Below are positions 35,129 to 44,398 of a stretch of 64,000 nt of DNA, piece after piece. The stretch comes from JAOABV01 sp039801465 (GTDB taxonomy: Bacteria > Hydrothermota > Tepidihabitantia > Tepidihabitantales > CAIPLT01). How positions within the stretch are numbered: the first letter of the stretch is position 1; the number at the start of each line of letters is the position of its first letter. The DNA is taken from NCBI GenBank assembly GCA_039801465.1, contig JBDRUT010000003.1, forward strand, positions 62,001-126,000, read 5' to 3'. Under the pieces are notes generated by a model. The model was not told the origin of the DNA. It did no database searches and saw nothing but the letters and a program-made list of their open reading frames with translations. Position numbers and translations under genes: made by a program.

Positions 35129-35977
35129 ATGTGTGAATTTTGTGAAAAGCATGGCGAAGGCAAGAAATGGTATTTACAGATGAAAAATTATTCTCGCGAA
35201 CTTTTAACTGAAAAACTAACTCCGGCACAACAAGCAATTGTTAAAACTAAGACTCGACGTCATTGGTTAATTAATTTCTATCGGTCTTTCACCTTCCACA
35301 GTCAACCGATAGGAGATTTACCCAACATATTGAAATTATCAACCGAACCTAAGACCGAAGAACAGATTGTTTACGAGGCTAAAGTTGAACATTTTGGTCA
35401 AGTATTGCCAATTGAAGATGTTGAGAAAGTAATTGACCTGGTCAATAATATTACTCGTCTACCCTGTGGTTGTCGTTATATCACAACAGGCAAATCCGAT
35501 GAGCGCTACTGCTTTGGTGTCTCAGTCGGTCCCCTTGGCAGTAAAGGCACTGAACCTGACTCGTCATTTGAAGTACTTTGTAAAGACCAAGCTAAAAAAC
35601 TTTTTCGTCAGTTTGACCAAGAAGGTTTAATACATTCTATCTGGACTGGAGTAACTCCATTTATTATTGGTATTTGTAATTGCGATTATGATTGTTTGGC
35701 TTATCGCAGTTATATTGTAAACAACGGACCTTCTTATTATTTTCGTGCGGAATATATTTGTGAAGTCAATTGGGATTTATGCCGTGGCTGCAAAAAATGT
35801 ATTCAACAGTGTCAATTTTCTGCGCTTTACTATTCCATATCAAATCAAAAAGTCTATATCAATCCCAGAAAATGTTTTGGCTGTGGCGTTTGTCGAAGTG
35901 TCTGCTCTCAAAATGCCATTAGTTTAATACTCAGAGAAAAAAGTCCAGAGGCAAAAGATCTCTGGCTTAAAAAATAG
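35129..35977 (+). CDS. Cys-rich protein with two C-terminal [4Fe-4S] clusters
   Basis: A 282-residue soluble protein of unknown role. The C-terminal quarter is a 2[4Fe-4S] ferredoxin domain: Cys218, 221, 224, 228 and Cys249, 252, 255, 259. The N-terminal part has further ordered cysteines: CEFC at 2-5, LPCGCR at 112-116, Cys128, Cys151 and CNCDYDC at 183-189. These could bind an extra cluster or cofactor. Similar proteins with the PCGCR motif occur in anaerobic bacteria and methanogens as far as I recall, without an assigned function. A GGAG site precedes the ATG. The next gene, a methyltransferase, starts 10 bases later, so the two probably work together. Cytoplasmic, as no signal peptide is seen. 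Confidence 0.8.
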   Translation: MCEFCEKHGEGKKWYLQMKNYSRELLTEKLTPAQQAIVKTKTRRHWLINFYRSFTFHSQPIGDLPNILKLSTEPKTEEQIVYEAKVEHFGQVLPIEDVEKVIDLVNNITRLPCGCRYITTGKSDERYCFGVSVGPLGSKGTEPDSSFEVLCKDQAKKLFRQFDQEGLIHSIWTGVTPFIIGICNCDYDCLAYRSYIVNNGPSYYFRAEYICEVNWDLCRGCKKCIQQCQFSALYYSISNQKVYINPRKCFGCGVCRSVCSQNAISLILREKSPEAKDLWLKK

Positions 35978-35987
35978 AAGGGCGAAT

Positions 35988-36563
35988 ATGTTCAAAAAAT
36001 CAAAACCCGAACAACTTAATAAAAAAGCAGCATCATCACAAAATAAACCACAAGAAGTAATAAAAAGTCTTAATATAAGACCCGGTGATATAATTGCTGA
36101 TATCGGTTCCGGTGGTGGTTTTTATGCGTTAGAATTTGCTAAAAAAACTACGGAAACGGGCAAAGTTTATGCTTTGGATACGAACCCGATTTTTTTAGAT
36201 TATATTAAAGAGCAAATCAAAAGCCAAGGTATAAAAAATATTGAGCCTATTCTTGTAAAAAATAATGATATCGGGTTATCGGAACGAAGTATTGATTTGA
36301 TATTTATGAGAAATGTCTATCATCATTTGCCTGAACCGATTAAATATTTTGCGCGCTTAAAAAAATATCTAAAACCCAACGGTCGGATTGCAATCATTGA
36401 ATACAACAAACCGCGTCCGTTTTTATTTCGCCTGTTCCATCGTGGACGCCACTATACTCCAGAATCCGAAATCGTTGATACATTAATTCGTTGCGGCTTT
36501 ATAATTTCAAATCGATTTGACTTCTTATCTGACCAGTCATTTGTCATATTCAGAAAAGAATGA
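35988..36563 (+). CDS. Class I SAM-dependent methyltransferase (UbiE-like)
   Basis: 191 residues. The SAM-binding motif I is ADIGSGGGFY at 37-46, acidic Asp in YALDTNP ends the second strand, and motif IV lies near LSERSIDLIFMRNVYHHLPEP; LKPNGRIAIIEY is the post-III region. The family includes UbiE/MenG and arsenite or small-molecule methyltransferases. The target is not identifiable. It directly follows the Cys-rich Fe-S protein with a GAAGGGCG site, forming a two-gene unit behind its own promoter. Confidence 0.88.
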   Translation: MFKKSKPEQLNKKAASSQNKPQEVIKSLNIRPGDIIADIGSGGGFYALEFAKKTTETGKVYALDTNPIFLDYIKEQIKSQGIKNIEPILVKNNDIGLSERSIDLIFMRNVYHHLPEPIKYFARLKKYLKPNGRIAIIEYNKPRPFLFRLFHRGRHYTPESEIVDTLIRCGFIISNRFDFLSDQSFVIFRKE

Positions 36564-37830
36564 ATCCAAAGAGTTGAAAATTTCTGAATTCTTAGTAGTC
36601 GGCTAAAGTAGAATTAGGTAAAAATTTAAATCGCGAACGTCCAAACTTAGTAGCAAGAGTTCATTGAAATAATACACCAGACCGATATATTAATTAAAAC
36701 TTAATAAATTAAAACCAATACCAGCAATTATATTTTAAAAACATAGGTTTGATCGGATAATCCTCTTCATTCAGCAAAATATCTAAGTATAAATAAATCA
36801 TAAGCTTAAAACCCCTACATCTATTTTTCTCTCTTTTTTACTTAAAATTTTTATTTTCAAGATAACTTCTTTATTTTCATAATGATAAGAAATTACGATT
36901 TTAAAGATTTTGCTTGACAAATTCAAATTTTATATTTAACTTTAATTAGTCAGTAAGATGATTTGGTGTAGATAATATTCGGCGTTAAGATTTCCAGTAT
37001 TTAAAATTATATTTGATATTTAGACAAGATAAATATTGGGCGGTCGTAATGTTAGCAATCTTCATAGAGTAGGCGCATAGCGCACCAATCTAAGAATATA
37101 AAAACAGACTCTTTTAGAAGATGCTTTACGACCGCTTTTATTATATTCAAAAAATCAATACTGTCAATACTCAGTATCATATAATAATATATTTTTATCT
37201 TAGATGTTTTAATTCTAAAAATTACCCTAATTCTGTACTCAAACTGTAAATATTATGGATAATTAGTTTTATAAAAAGTATTTGAAAATACTAATTGCAT
37301 TTTACTTTTTATATTATGTTTTTTTGGTGATAGAAATTTTATTACGGCGGTTCTTCTATGAATAAGAAACTCCTAAATCCCATGAAATATTGTTTTTATT
37401 CTAATTTTCGGACTTTTTTCTCTATTTCTTTCTCATTACCTTGCTTGCTTATTTATTCTTCAGTTTTTTTGTTTGTCTTGTTGTTTTCATTGCTGTCATT
37501 CTGAGTTTTTCCGCATCGGATGGATACGAAATATTTTCAACATCATTTTTAGGTCCTGGCTTTCAGAATTATAATCTAATTTTTTTGTCACCTTGAACAA
37601 ACTGAAGATTTTCTTGGAAAATATTTCAGTCCAGTTATCATCCTGAATTAAGTTTACAATTTAAACGCACAGGTGTAAATCACAAACTGGATAGTGGAAT
37701 AAGAGAGGGACTTTTCCAGTATTTTTATAATGGTTTTCGCCCCCAAAAAGATATTCAGAACAAATTTCATAGACACCTACAACAGAAATCCAACATTTTT
37801 ATTTTTGTAGAAGATACCAAAATATTTTTG
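36564..37830. other. 1.27-kb intergenic region containing a structured RNA candidate
   Basis: No protein gene is visible. The region is very AT-rich; the exception is the folded element at 37038-37141 listed separately. Around 37490-37650 stretches such as TGTCATTCTGAG and TCATCCTGAA look like heavily decayed copies of a dispersed palindromic repeat; they are too degenerate to define. Confidence 0.5.
37038..37141 (+). ncRNA. Candidate structured small RNA with terminator-like end
   Basis: A perfect 10-bp outer stem joins GCGGTCGTAA (37040-37049) and TTACGACCGC (37126-37135), directly followed by TTTTATTATATT. Inside, AGCAATCTTC (37053-37062) pairs with GAAGATGCT with one bulge, AGAGT (37066-37070) with ACTCT (37108-37112), and GCGC with GCGC around ATA near 37073-37083. 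Nested compatible stems plus a U-rich 3' end suggest a transcript of about 100 bases. It does not show the conserved loop of SRP RNA or features of 6S, tmRNA or RNase P RNA. Neighbouring genes are over 450 bases away on either side. Confidence 0.5.
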
Positions 37831-37860
37831 TTGACAAATTAAAAAAAATATGTAGATTAT
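37831..37860 (+). promoter_or_regulatory. Promoter of rpsO-pnp
   Basis: TTGACA at 37831-37836, 18-base spacer, GATTAT at 37855-37860; start near 37867, giving a leader of about 75 bases before rpsO. Confidence 0.55.
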
Positions 37861-37941
37861 GGTATATGTTAGGTATATTATGTAATAAAATGGATGATAC
37901 GCTTTCCCATTATAAAAAATCTAATTGTGCTGGGAGGCATT

Positions 37942-38214
37942 ATGGCTTTATCTAAAGAGATAAAGAGAAAGTTAATAAGTGAGTATCGGTTACATGAGAC
38001 CGATACTGGTTCACCTGAAGTTCAAATTGTAATCTTAACTGAACGCATTAATCTTTTAACCGAACATCTCAAAGCTCATCCGAAAGATAAACACTCACGG
38101 CGAGGATTAATCAAGATGGTTAACGAGCGCAGGCGTCACTTAAATTATCTCTATGAGCATCATCGCGACCGATACAAAGCAATTGTTGAAAAATTAGGCT
38201 TGCGTGGAGTATGA
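37942..38214 (+). CDS. rpsO: 30S ribosomal protein S15
   Basis: Binds 16S rRNA in the central domain early in subunit assembly. The 90-residue protein starts MALSKEIKRKLISEYRLHE and contains TDTGSPEVQIVILTERINLLTEHLK, KDKHSRRGL and the conserved RRRHLNYL motif. The ATG at 37942 has GGGAGG six bases upstream; an in-frame ATG 48 bases earlier would add a non-conserved extension. It precedes pnp by 137 bases, the classical rpsO-pnp order. Confidence 0.96.
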   Translation: MALSKEIKRKLISEYRLHETDTGSPEVQIVILTERINLLTEHLKAHPKDKHSRRGLIKMVNERRRHLNYLYEHHRDRYKAIVEKLGLRGV

Positions 38215-38351
38215 AAAATATAATTAAAAGAGATAAGTGTATTCAATATAAATTAATTATTGAAAAATCAAGTCTGTGTGCTGAATAAAGATAAGTTTAT
38301 TATTTTATGAACAAAAAATTAGCGCCGAGATGTATTCAGGCCAATTAGACA

Positions 38352-40487
38352 ATGAAAAAGGTTGAGATTGAGATTAATAAAAGAAAATTATCGTTAGAAA
38401 CCGGTCTTTTAGCCCGCCAGGCTTCAGGAAGTGTTTTAGTACGTTATGGTGATACTGTAGTATTGGTGAGCGCGGTATTTAATAAGGAAGTATCTTTAGA
38501 CCAAGGATTTTTACCCCTGACAGTTGATTATCGAGAACCGACTTATGCTGCGGGTAAAATTCCCGGTGGTTTTTTTAAGCGTGAAGGTAAACCGCGTGAC
38601 AAAGAGATTTTAGTCTCAAGATTAATGGACCGACCAATCAGACCGCTTTTTCCTAAAGAATATAATAACGAAACTCAAATCACCGGTTTTTTGCTATCAA
38701 GTGATTTAGAAAATGAAGGCGATTTTTTAGGGATTATTGGCGCTTCTAGTGCTCTGCTTATCTCGGAAATTCCTTATACCACTCCAATTGGTGCAGTCCG
38801 GGTTGCGAAAATTGATGGCGATTTTATTATTAATCCCTTACTTTCTGAACAAGACCGCGCTACCTTGAACTTAATTGTTTGTGGCACGAAAGACTCAATT
38901 GTAATGCTTGAAGGCGGTGCCAAGGAAATAAGTAATGAAGATTTTATCGCCGCATTAAAATTTGCTCAACCGGAAATTCAAAAAATTATTGAAATGCAAG
39001 AAGAATTGCGTAATGCAGTAGGAAAACCCAAAATAGATATTGAGGAATTATATTCTAAAACCAAATTAATTAAAGAACAAGAATTGAAGAATCTAATAAT
39101 CGATAAAGCATTACAAAACGGAGTCTGTGATGCTAATAATATTCAAGATAAAGAACAACGCCAATCCGCAATTGTAGAAATAATTAATAGGATTACCGAA
39201 GAGTTAGAAACAAATTATCCTAATTGTAAGACAAAAGTAATCGCTGTGGTCGATGATTTACTTAGAACAGATATGCGACAGCGCATTCTTACAACCGGTA
39301 TTAGATTAGATGGTCGAACTGCAACCGAAATTCGTCCCATTACTTGTGCCATTGGTATCTTACCACGCACTCATGGTTCAGCAATCTTTACGCGTGGTCA
39401 AACGCAATGTCTTGCGGTCACAACTCTAGGTACAAAACAGGATGAACAGATTGTCGAAGACATTGAACGCCAGGAATCAAAATCATTTATGCTCCATTAT
39501 AATTTTCCGGGGTTTTCTACAGGTGAGGTCCGACCGTTACGCGGTCCAGGACGTCGGGAAATTGGACATGGTGCTTTAGCTGAACGAGCTATTGAGCCGG
39601 TTTTGCCGCCGGAAGAGACGTTTCCTTATACGATTCGAGTTGTCTCTGATATTTTAGAATCAAATGGTTCATCTTCGATGGCAACTGTTTGTAGTGCATC
39701 CTTATCATTAATGGATGCAGGTGTTCCAATAAAACACGCGGTTGCAGGAATTTCAATTGGGTTAATAAAAGAAGCAGATAAATATGTTTTACTTACAGAT
39801 ATTATTGGTGCTGAAGACCATTATGGAGATATGGACTTTAAGATTGCAGGAACGAAAAATGGTATTACCGCAATCCAACTTGATTTGAAGATTACCGGAG
39901 TACCAATTTCAATATTAGAACAAGCAGTTAATGAAGCCACTCGGGTTCGTTATGAAATTCTTTCGATAATGTCTAAAACCATTGAAGCACCGCGAACCAG
40001 TATTTCCCAATATGCTCCGCGGATTACTGCTTTCAAAATTAAAAAGGAAAAGATTGGAGATGTTATCGGGCCGGGTGGTAAAGTAATTCGGAAAATTATT
40101 GAAGAAACCGGCGCAGAAATTAATATCGAAGATTCTGGCGAAGTTACTATTTCTGCACCTAGTGCTGAGCAACTTGCTAAAGCCCGTGACCGAATCTTAG
40201 AAATTACTGAAGAGGTAGAAGTTGGTAAAATCTATACGGGAGTAGTTAAAAGAATTACTAATTTCGGTGCTTTTGTTGAAATCTTACCTGGTAAAGAAGG
40301 GTTAGTCCATATTTCTCAACTTGCTCCCTATCGGGTAAAGAATGTCTCGGATGTGGTAAAAGTTGGCGACCGAATCCGCGTCAAGGTAACAGAAATTGAT
40401 GATATGGGACGAGTGAATCTTTCTAAACGAAAGGCGGAAACAGGGTCTAATGGTAAAAATCGTATGGACCGACGCGAAAAAATCTAA
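38352..40487 (+). CDS. pnp: Polyribonucleotide nucleotidyltransferase (PNPase)
   Basis: Phosphorolytic 3'-to-5' exoribonuclease and RNA polymerising enzyme. Two RNase PH domains surround a helical linker: the first begins with SGSVLVRYGDTVVLVSAVF and FFKREGKPRDKEIL, the second with RLDGRTATEIRPI, FTRGQTQCLAVTTLGT and GPGRREIGHGALAERA. A KH domain follows with IGPGGKVIRKI near 569-579, then an S1 domain from about 624. The 711 residues are full length with a short Lys/Arg-rich tail. It follows rpsO; in enterobacteria this region is cut by RNase III, but no obvious hairpin is seen here. Confidence 0.97.
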   Translation: MKKVEIEINKRKLSLETGLLARQASGSVLVRYGDTVVLVSAVFNKEVSLDQGFLPLTVDYREPTYAAGKIPGGFFKREGKPRDKEILVSRLMDRPIRPLFPKEYNNETQITGFLLSSDLENEGDFLGIIGASSALLISEIPYTTPIGAVRVAKIDGDFIINPLLSEQDRATLNLIVCGTKDSIVMLEGGAKEISNEDFIAALKFAQPEIQKIIEMQEELRNAVGKPKIDIEELYSKTKLIKEQELKNLIIDKALQNGVCDANNIQDKEQRQSAIVEIINRITEELETNYPNCKTKVIAVVDDLLRTDMRQRILTTGIRLDGRTATEIRPITCAIGILPRTHGSAIFTRGQTQCLAVTTLGTKQDEQIVEDIERQESKSFMLHYNFPGFSTGEVRPLRGPGRREIGHGALAERAIEPVLPPEETFPYTIRVVSDILESNGSSSMATVCSASLSLMDAGVPIKHAVAGISIGLIKEADKYVLLTDIIGAEDHYGDMDFKIAGTKNGITAIQLDLKITGVPISILEQAVNEATRVRYEILSIMSKTIEAPRTSISQYAPRITAFKIKKEKIGDVIGPGGKVIRKIIEETGAEINIEDSGEVTISAPSAEQLAKARDRILEITEEVEVGKIYTGVVKRITNFGAFVEILPGKEGLVHISQLAPYRVKNVSDVVKVGDRIRVKVTEIDDMGRVNLSKRKAETGSNGKNRMDRREKI

Positions 40488-40581
40488 TGTTAATTTTCAA
40501 AACTACAAGCATAAGTTTGTCTTTTCACCCTGTGGCTAAGCCTATTTCAAAGACCAAAAAGTTTCCGCATCTAAGATTTTA

Positions 40582-41898
40582 ATGGAAAACATACAGAAAA
40601 CTAAAATTAATAATAATATTCAACTAATAACAGAAGAAATTCCGTTTCTTAATTCCGCATCGTTAGGTATATTTTTTAATCAAGGGTCAAGAAATGAAAA
40701 AAAAGATATTCAAGGTATTACCCATCTTATTGAACATATGCTCCTCAAAGGCACGAAATATAAGACCGCGACGGAAATTTCTCATTTTGTCGAATCCCGC
40801 GGTAGTATCATTGACGCTTTTACCGGTAAAGAATCAACTGGCATCTATAGTCGTTTTCTGGTCGATAACTCGTGTTTTGAATCTATGGCTGATTTATTAT
40901 GTGAAATTGTTATTGATTCGGTTTTTGATGAGCAAGAATTGGAAAAAGAAAAAAATGTCATCTTCCAGGAAATTTTAGAGAGTCAGGAAGACCCGTCCGA
41001 TTGTGCGTTTTCATTATTATTTACTGCACTCTTTCCTAACCATCCGCTGTCTTTTCAAATTGCTGGTACACTTGACACAATTCAAAATATCAACCGGAAC
41101 TATTTAGTGAATCATTACCATCATAATCATTTAAGATCAAAAATTTGTATTGTCGCAGTTGGTAAAGTAAATCATAATGAAAATGTGACTAAATTTAAAG
41201 ATAAGTTCAGCATTTTATCATCAGCAGAAATAACAAAGAATAGTTTCTTCACACCAGCGCAACCACAATATGCAGTAGGTATTCAACCGAGAACTGATTT
41301 GAATCAAGTTTATTGTGTTTTAGGTACGGATACTTTCTCCTATTCAGATAAACGAAAATATGCTTTGTCAGTAATTAATACTGCTTTAGGCGGTTCTTTA
41401 TCATCTCGGTTATTTCAACGCCTTCGGGAAAAAGAAGGTTTGGTTTATACAATTTCTACTTTTGGTGATTTGTATGTTGATATCGGCGTTTGGGGATTAT
41501 ATTTTATCACCGATAACAAAAATCTGACGCGCGTCTTGAATATAATTTTTGAGGAAAACCAGAAGTTGCGGAGAGAAAAATTGACCCAGAAAGAATTTGA
41601 ACTGGCAGTAAATTTTTGTAAAGGCAGTTTAGTCTTGGGTTTAGAAAATCCGATGTCCCGAATGATGCGCATCGGCAAAAATGAACTGTTGCTCAATGAG
41701 ATCATTCCTATTGAAGAGACACTAAATCGCTATACCCAATTGACTTTGGATGATGTTAATAGTATTATTGACGAAGTTATTAAACCTAATTTTTCCGCTG
41801 GAATTGTCGGACCAATTAATGAGCTCGAAATCAAAAAATTAGAATTTATGCCAGAAAATATCTTCATAAAAGATACCGAATGTAAAAATAATCATTGA
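40582..41898 (+). CDS. M16-family zinc protease
   Basis: Peptidase with the inverted zinc motif HLIEH: His48, Glu51 and His52, with the third ligand likely Glu130. The 438 residues include two M16 domains; FFNQGSRNEKKDIQGITH and the C-terminal-half GGSLSSRLFQRLREKEGLVYTI are the two signature regions. It resembles the YmxG/PqqL-like proteases that commonly follow pnp in bacteria (for example B. subtilis ymxG). The substrate is unknown. It lies 94 bases after pnp with no strong ribosome site. Confidence 0.93.
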   Translation: MENIQKTKINNNIQLITEEIPFLNSASLGIFFNQGSRNEKKDIQGITHLIEHMLLKGTKYKTATEISHFVESRGSIIDAFTGKESTGIYSRFLVDNSCFESMADLLCEIVIDSVFDEQELEKEKNVIFQEILESQEDPSDCAFSLLFTALFPNHPLSFQIAGTLDTIQNINRNYLVNHYHHNHLRSKICIVAVGKVNHNENVTKFKDKFSILSSAEITKNSFFTPAQPQYAVGIQPRTDLNQVYCVLGTDTFSYSDKRKYALSVINTALGGSLSSRLFQRLREKEGLVYTISTFGDLYVDIGVWGLYFITDNKNLTRVLNIIFEENQKLRREKLTQKEFELAVNFCKGSLVLGLENPMSRMMRIGKNELLLNEIIPIEETLNRYTQLTLDDVNSIIDEVIKPNFSAGIVGPINELEIKKLEFMPENIFIKDTECKNNH

Positions 41899-41999
41899 AT
41901 GATTTTATGAATATGTTAATAATTGTGGGGAATAAAAAAGTCAGCGAATTTCCCCAGCATCGTATAAAAATATACCAAGTAAAACCATGGAGGTAAATT

Positions 42000-42986
42000 A
42001 TGAAAATACTGTTTCTCAATGAAGCAGAAATAAAAAACATCTTAACGATGGCTGACGCAATAAAAGCAGTCGAATTGGCTTTTTTAGAGAAAGGTCGCGG
42101 TACTGCTCAAATGCCACCGAAGATGTATCTTTTTTATGAAAAATATAATGGTGATATTCGTGTAATGCCATCATATATTCCGCGATTAGATATCTCTGGT
42201 GTAAAAATTGTCAATGTTCATCCTAATAACCCCAAAAAGTATAATTTACCAAGTGTTATGGCAACAATTATCTTAATTAATCCGAAAAATGGTTGTCCGG
42301 TCGCAATTTTTGATGGCACTTGGATTACCACGATGAGAACTGGTGCATCAGCCGGTGTTGCTTCCAAATATTTAGCCCGAAAAGATGCCAAAACCTTGGC
42401 ATTGATTGGTGCCGGCGTTCAAGCGGAAACCCAACTGGCTGCAATTACCCAAGTACGAAAAATAACTAAAGTAAAAATTTTTGATATTGTGGAAAAATTA
42501 TGCCGAGAATTCATAAGTCGTAATCTCAAAAAATATCCTGTAAAATTTGAAATCGCCAAATCGATTAATGAATGTGTTGCTGATGCTGATATTATTTCGA
42601 CCCAAACTCCAGTCCGAAAACCAATCATTATGGCTGAATGGATTAAACCCGGAACGCATATTAATGCTATCGGTGCCGACGCTCCAGGAAAACAAGAATT
42701 GGATCCCAAAATCTTGCAAAAAAGCAAGATCGTAATTGATGATTGGGAACAAGCAAGTCACTCGGGTGAAATTAATGTTCCTTTAGCCAAAAAGATAATT
42801 ACCAAAAATGATATTTATTGTGAAATTGGCGATATTGTCGCTGGTAAGAAAAAAGGACGCACGAATGACAAAGAGATTACTATTTTTGACTCAACCGGAC
42901 TCGGTATCCAAGATTTAACAACCGCTTTCCGAGTTTATAAGATAGCCAAAACAAAAGATTTAGGTGTCGAACTCACATTAATTTAA
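42000..42986 (+). CDS. Alanine dehydrogenase of the ornithine cyclodeaminase/mu-crystallin family
   Basis: 328 residues with strong likeness, as I recall it, to the Archaeoglobus-type NAD-dependent alanine dehydrogenase. Conserved points are AQMPPKMYLFYEK, MRTGASAGVASKYLARKDAK, the Rossmann motif LIGAGVQAETQL near 136-147, TPVRKPIIMAEWIKPGTHINAIGAD, and DDWEQASHSGEINV. Function would be reversible deamination of alanine to pyruvate, fitting a pathway with pyruvate:ferredoxin oxidoreductase. An ornithine cyclodeaminase or other ketimine reductase activity cannot be excluded. A TGGAGG site lies seven bases before the ATG. Confidence 0.85.
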   Translation: MKILFLNEAEIKNILTMADAIKAVELAFLEKGRGTAQMPPKMYLFYEKYNGDIRVMPSYIPRLDISGVKIVNVHPNNPKKYNLPSVMATIILINPKNGCPVAIFDGTWITTMRTGASAGVASKYLARKDAKTLALIGAGVQAETQLAAITQVRKITKVKIFDIVEKLCREFISRNLKKYPVKFEIAKSINECVADADIISTQTPVRKPIIMAEWIKPGTHINAIGADAPGKQELDPKILQKSKIVIDDWEQASHSGEINVPLAKKIITKNDIYCEIGDIVAGKKKGRTNDKEITIFDSTGLGIQDLTTAFRVYKIAKTKDLGVELTLI

Positions 42987-43011
42987 TATTTATTAATCTT
43001 TTACCTTGGCT

Positions 43012-43036
43012 CGGCATCTTGGCAGTGCCGGTGGAT
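43012..43036 (+). terminator. Possible weak terminator
   Basis: CGGCA (43012-43016) and TGCCG (43026-43030) can pair, followed after six bases by ATTTTT, about 25 bases after the alanine dehydrogenase stop. Short stem, so low confidence. Confidence 0.3.
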
Positions 43037-43107
43037 TTTTCATATTAATTTAATAATAAGTTGATATTTTAATTATCGTTATTAGCTAACAATCAATGGG
43101 CAGAACC

Positions 43108-43132
43108 ATCTAATAGCAAATTGCTATTAGAT
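43108..43132 (+). promoter_or_regulatory. 12+12 bp palindrome just upstream of the GT4 gene
   Basis: ATCTAATAGCAA (43108-43119), one central A, then TTGCTATTAGAT (43121-43132), a perfect inverted repeat. It ends 13 bases before the start codon and three bases before the GAGG ribosome site. It could be a dimeric repressor operator or an RNA hairpin next to the ribosome site. Confidence 0.6.
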
Positions 43133-43145
43133 ATTGAGGATTTAG

Positions 43146-44321
43146 ATGATGGCGGATCAATTAAAGGTCTGTATGGTTTCGGATACTTATTTCCCTTATA
43201 TCGGTGGTATTCCTGAACATATCTTTCATCTTTCGCAAACCTTACGAAAAAATGGACACATCGTTAAAATTCTCACTGCCCGGTTTAGCGCTAAGATTGT
43301 CAAATCGTTACCCTATTTACCGGATGAAGAGTTTGTCTATCGGATTGGAAATGCTATGCTTATTCGTGCCAATAAATCCTTTGCCCGTTTAACTATCGGC
43401 TGGCGTCTTTCTGATAAAATTGAGAAATTTTTCGAAAAGGAAAGGTTTGATATTATTCATATTCACGGCTCATTGGCGCCAACTTTACCGATTTTAGCGA
43501 TTCGCCATTCTTCTGCCATCAATATTATTACTTTTCATGCAACACATCCTAAAGATAAAAATTATTTATTCTTTAGACCACTGCTTTTACCATACATTAG
43601 GAAATTACACGGAAGAATTGCAGTTTCCGAAGCAGCACGGGAATCAAATATGTATTATTTTCCCGGCGATTGTCGAATTATTCCGAATGGTATCAATATT
43701 ATTTTATACAATCCATCTGTAGCACGATTAGAAAAATTTTCTGACCCGCGGCCGAAGATTTTGTTCTTGGGTCGATTTGAACCTCGTAAAGGACTGAAGT
43801 ATCTTTTACAAGCTCTGCCTATAATAAAGAAAGAAATACCGGATGTTCTACTTATTATTGTTGGTGCCGGTGTTTTGGGTTATGCCTATCAAGAATACAT
43901 TGCTAAAGAAGTTAAGGAAAATATTCACTTTGCAGGTTTAATCCCGGAAGAAGAAAAACCCCATTATTATGCAAGTTGTGATGTATTTTGTGCACCTTCA
44001 ATTGGATATGAAAGTTTTGGTATTGTTCTTTTAGAAGCAATGGCTTGTGGAAAACCAGTCGTGGCTTCAGATATTCCTGGCTATCGAACTATTATTAATG
44101 ATGGTCAGGAAGGATTTTTAACCCAGCCTAAATGTCCTGAAGCAATTGCAGACCGAATCATCAAAATTTTAAAAAATCCCGAATTAGCAAAAAAAATGGG
44201 CGAACGCGGCTACCAAAAATCTTTGAAGTATTCTTGGGAACGAGTTGCACAACAAGTTGAAGAATATTATGTGGAGTTAGTGCATCAATATCCTTATTAT
44301 AAGCGAAGATACACAATTTAG
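43146..44321 (+). CDS. Family 4 glycosyltransferase (PimA-like)
   Basis: Retaining GT-B enzyme of 391 residues. The N-terminal domain begins MVSDTYFPYIGGIPEHIFHLSQ, typical of GT4 proteins that bind the acceptor lipid; the C-terminal domain has FLGRFEPRKGLKYLLQA at about 205-221, the Glu-containing motif PSIGYESFGIVLLEAMACGKPVV and SDIPGYRTIINDG. Nearest in style to phosphatidylinositol mannosyltransferase-like enzymes, so a glycolipid or polysaccharide product is likely. Tandem ATG codons (43146, 43149) follow GAGG. A perfect palindrome lies just upstream. The MFS gene follows after 77 bases. Confidence 0.9.
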   Translation: MMADQLKVCMVSDTYFPYIGGIPEHIFHLSQTLRKNGHIVKILTARFSAKIVKSLPYLPDEEFVYRIGNAMLIRANKSFARLTIGWRLSDKIEKFFEKERFDIIHIHGSLAPTLPILAIRHSSAINIITFHATHPKDKNYLFFRPLLLPYIRKLHGRIAVSEAARESNMYYFPGDCRIIPNGINIILYNPSVARLEKFSDPRPKILFLGRFEPRKGLKYLLQALPIIKKEIPDVLLIIVGAGVLGYAYQEYIAKEVKENIHFAGLIPEEEKPHYYASCDVFCAPSIGYESFGIVLLEAMACGKPVVASDIPGYRTIINDGQEGFLTQPKCPEAIADRIIKILKNPELAKKMGERGYQKSLKYSWERVAQQVEEYYVELVHQYPYYKRRYTI

Positions 44322-44398
44322 ATACTGACTGATAAAGATTTGTTATAGATAATTTAAAAGTATCAAATATTTACAAAAGATTATTTAAAAAAGAAGAA

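Noticed and set aside
37490..37650. Copies of a TGTCATTCTGAG-type dispersed repeat
   Set aside because: Only short fragments resemble such elements; too degenerate to delimit or compare by eye.
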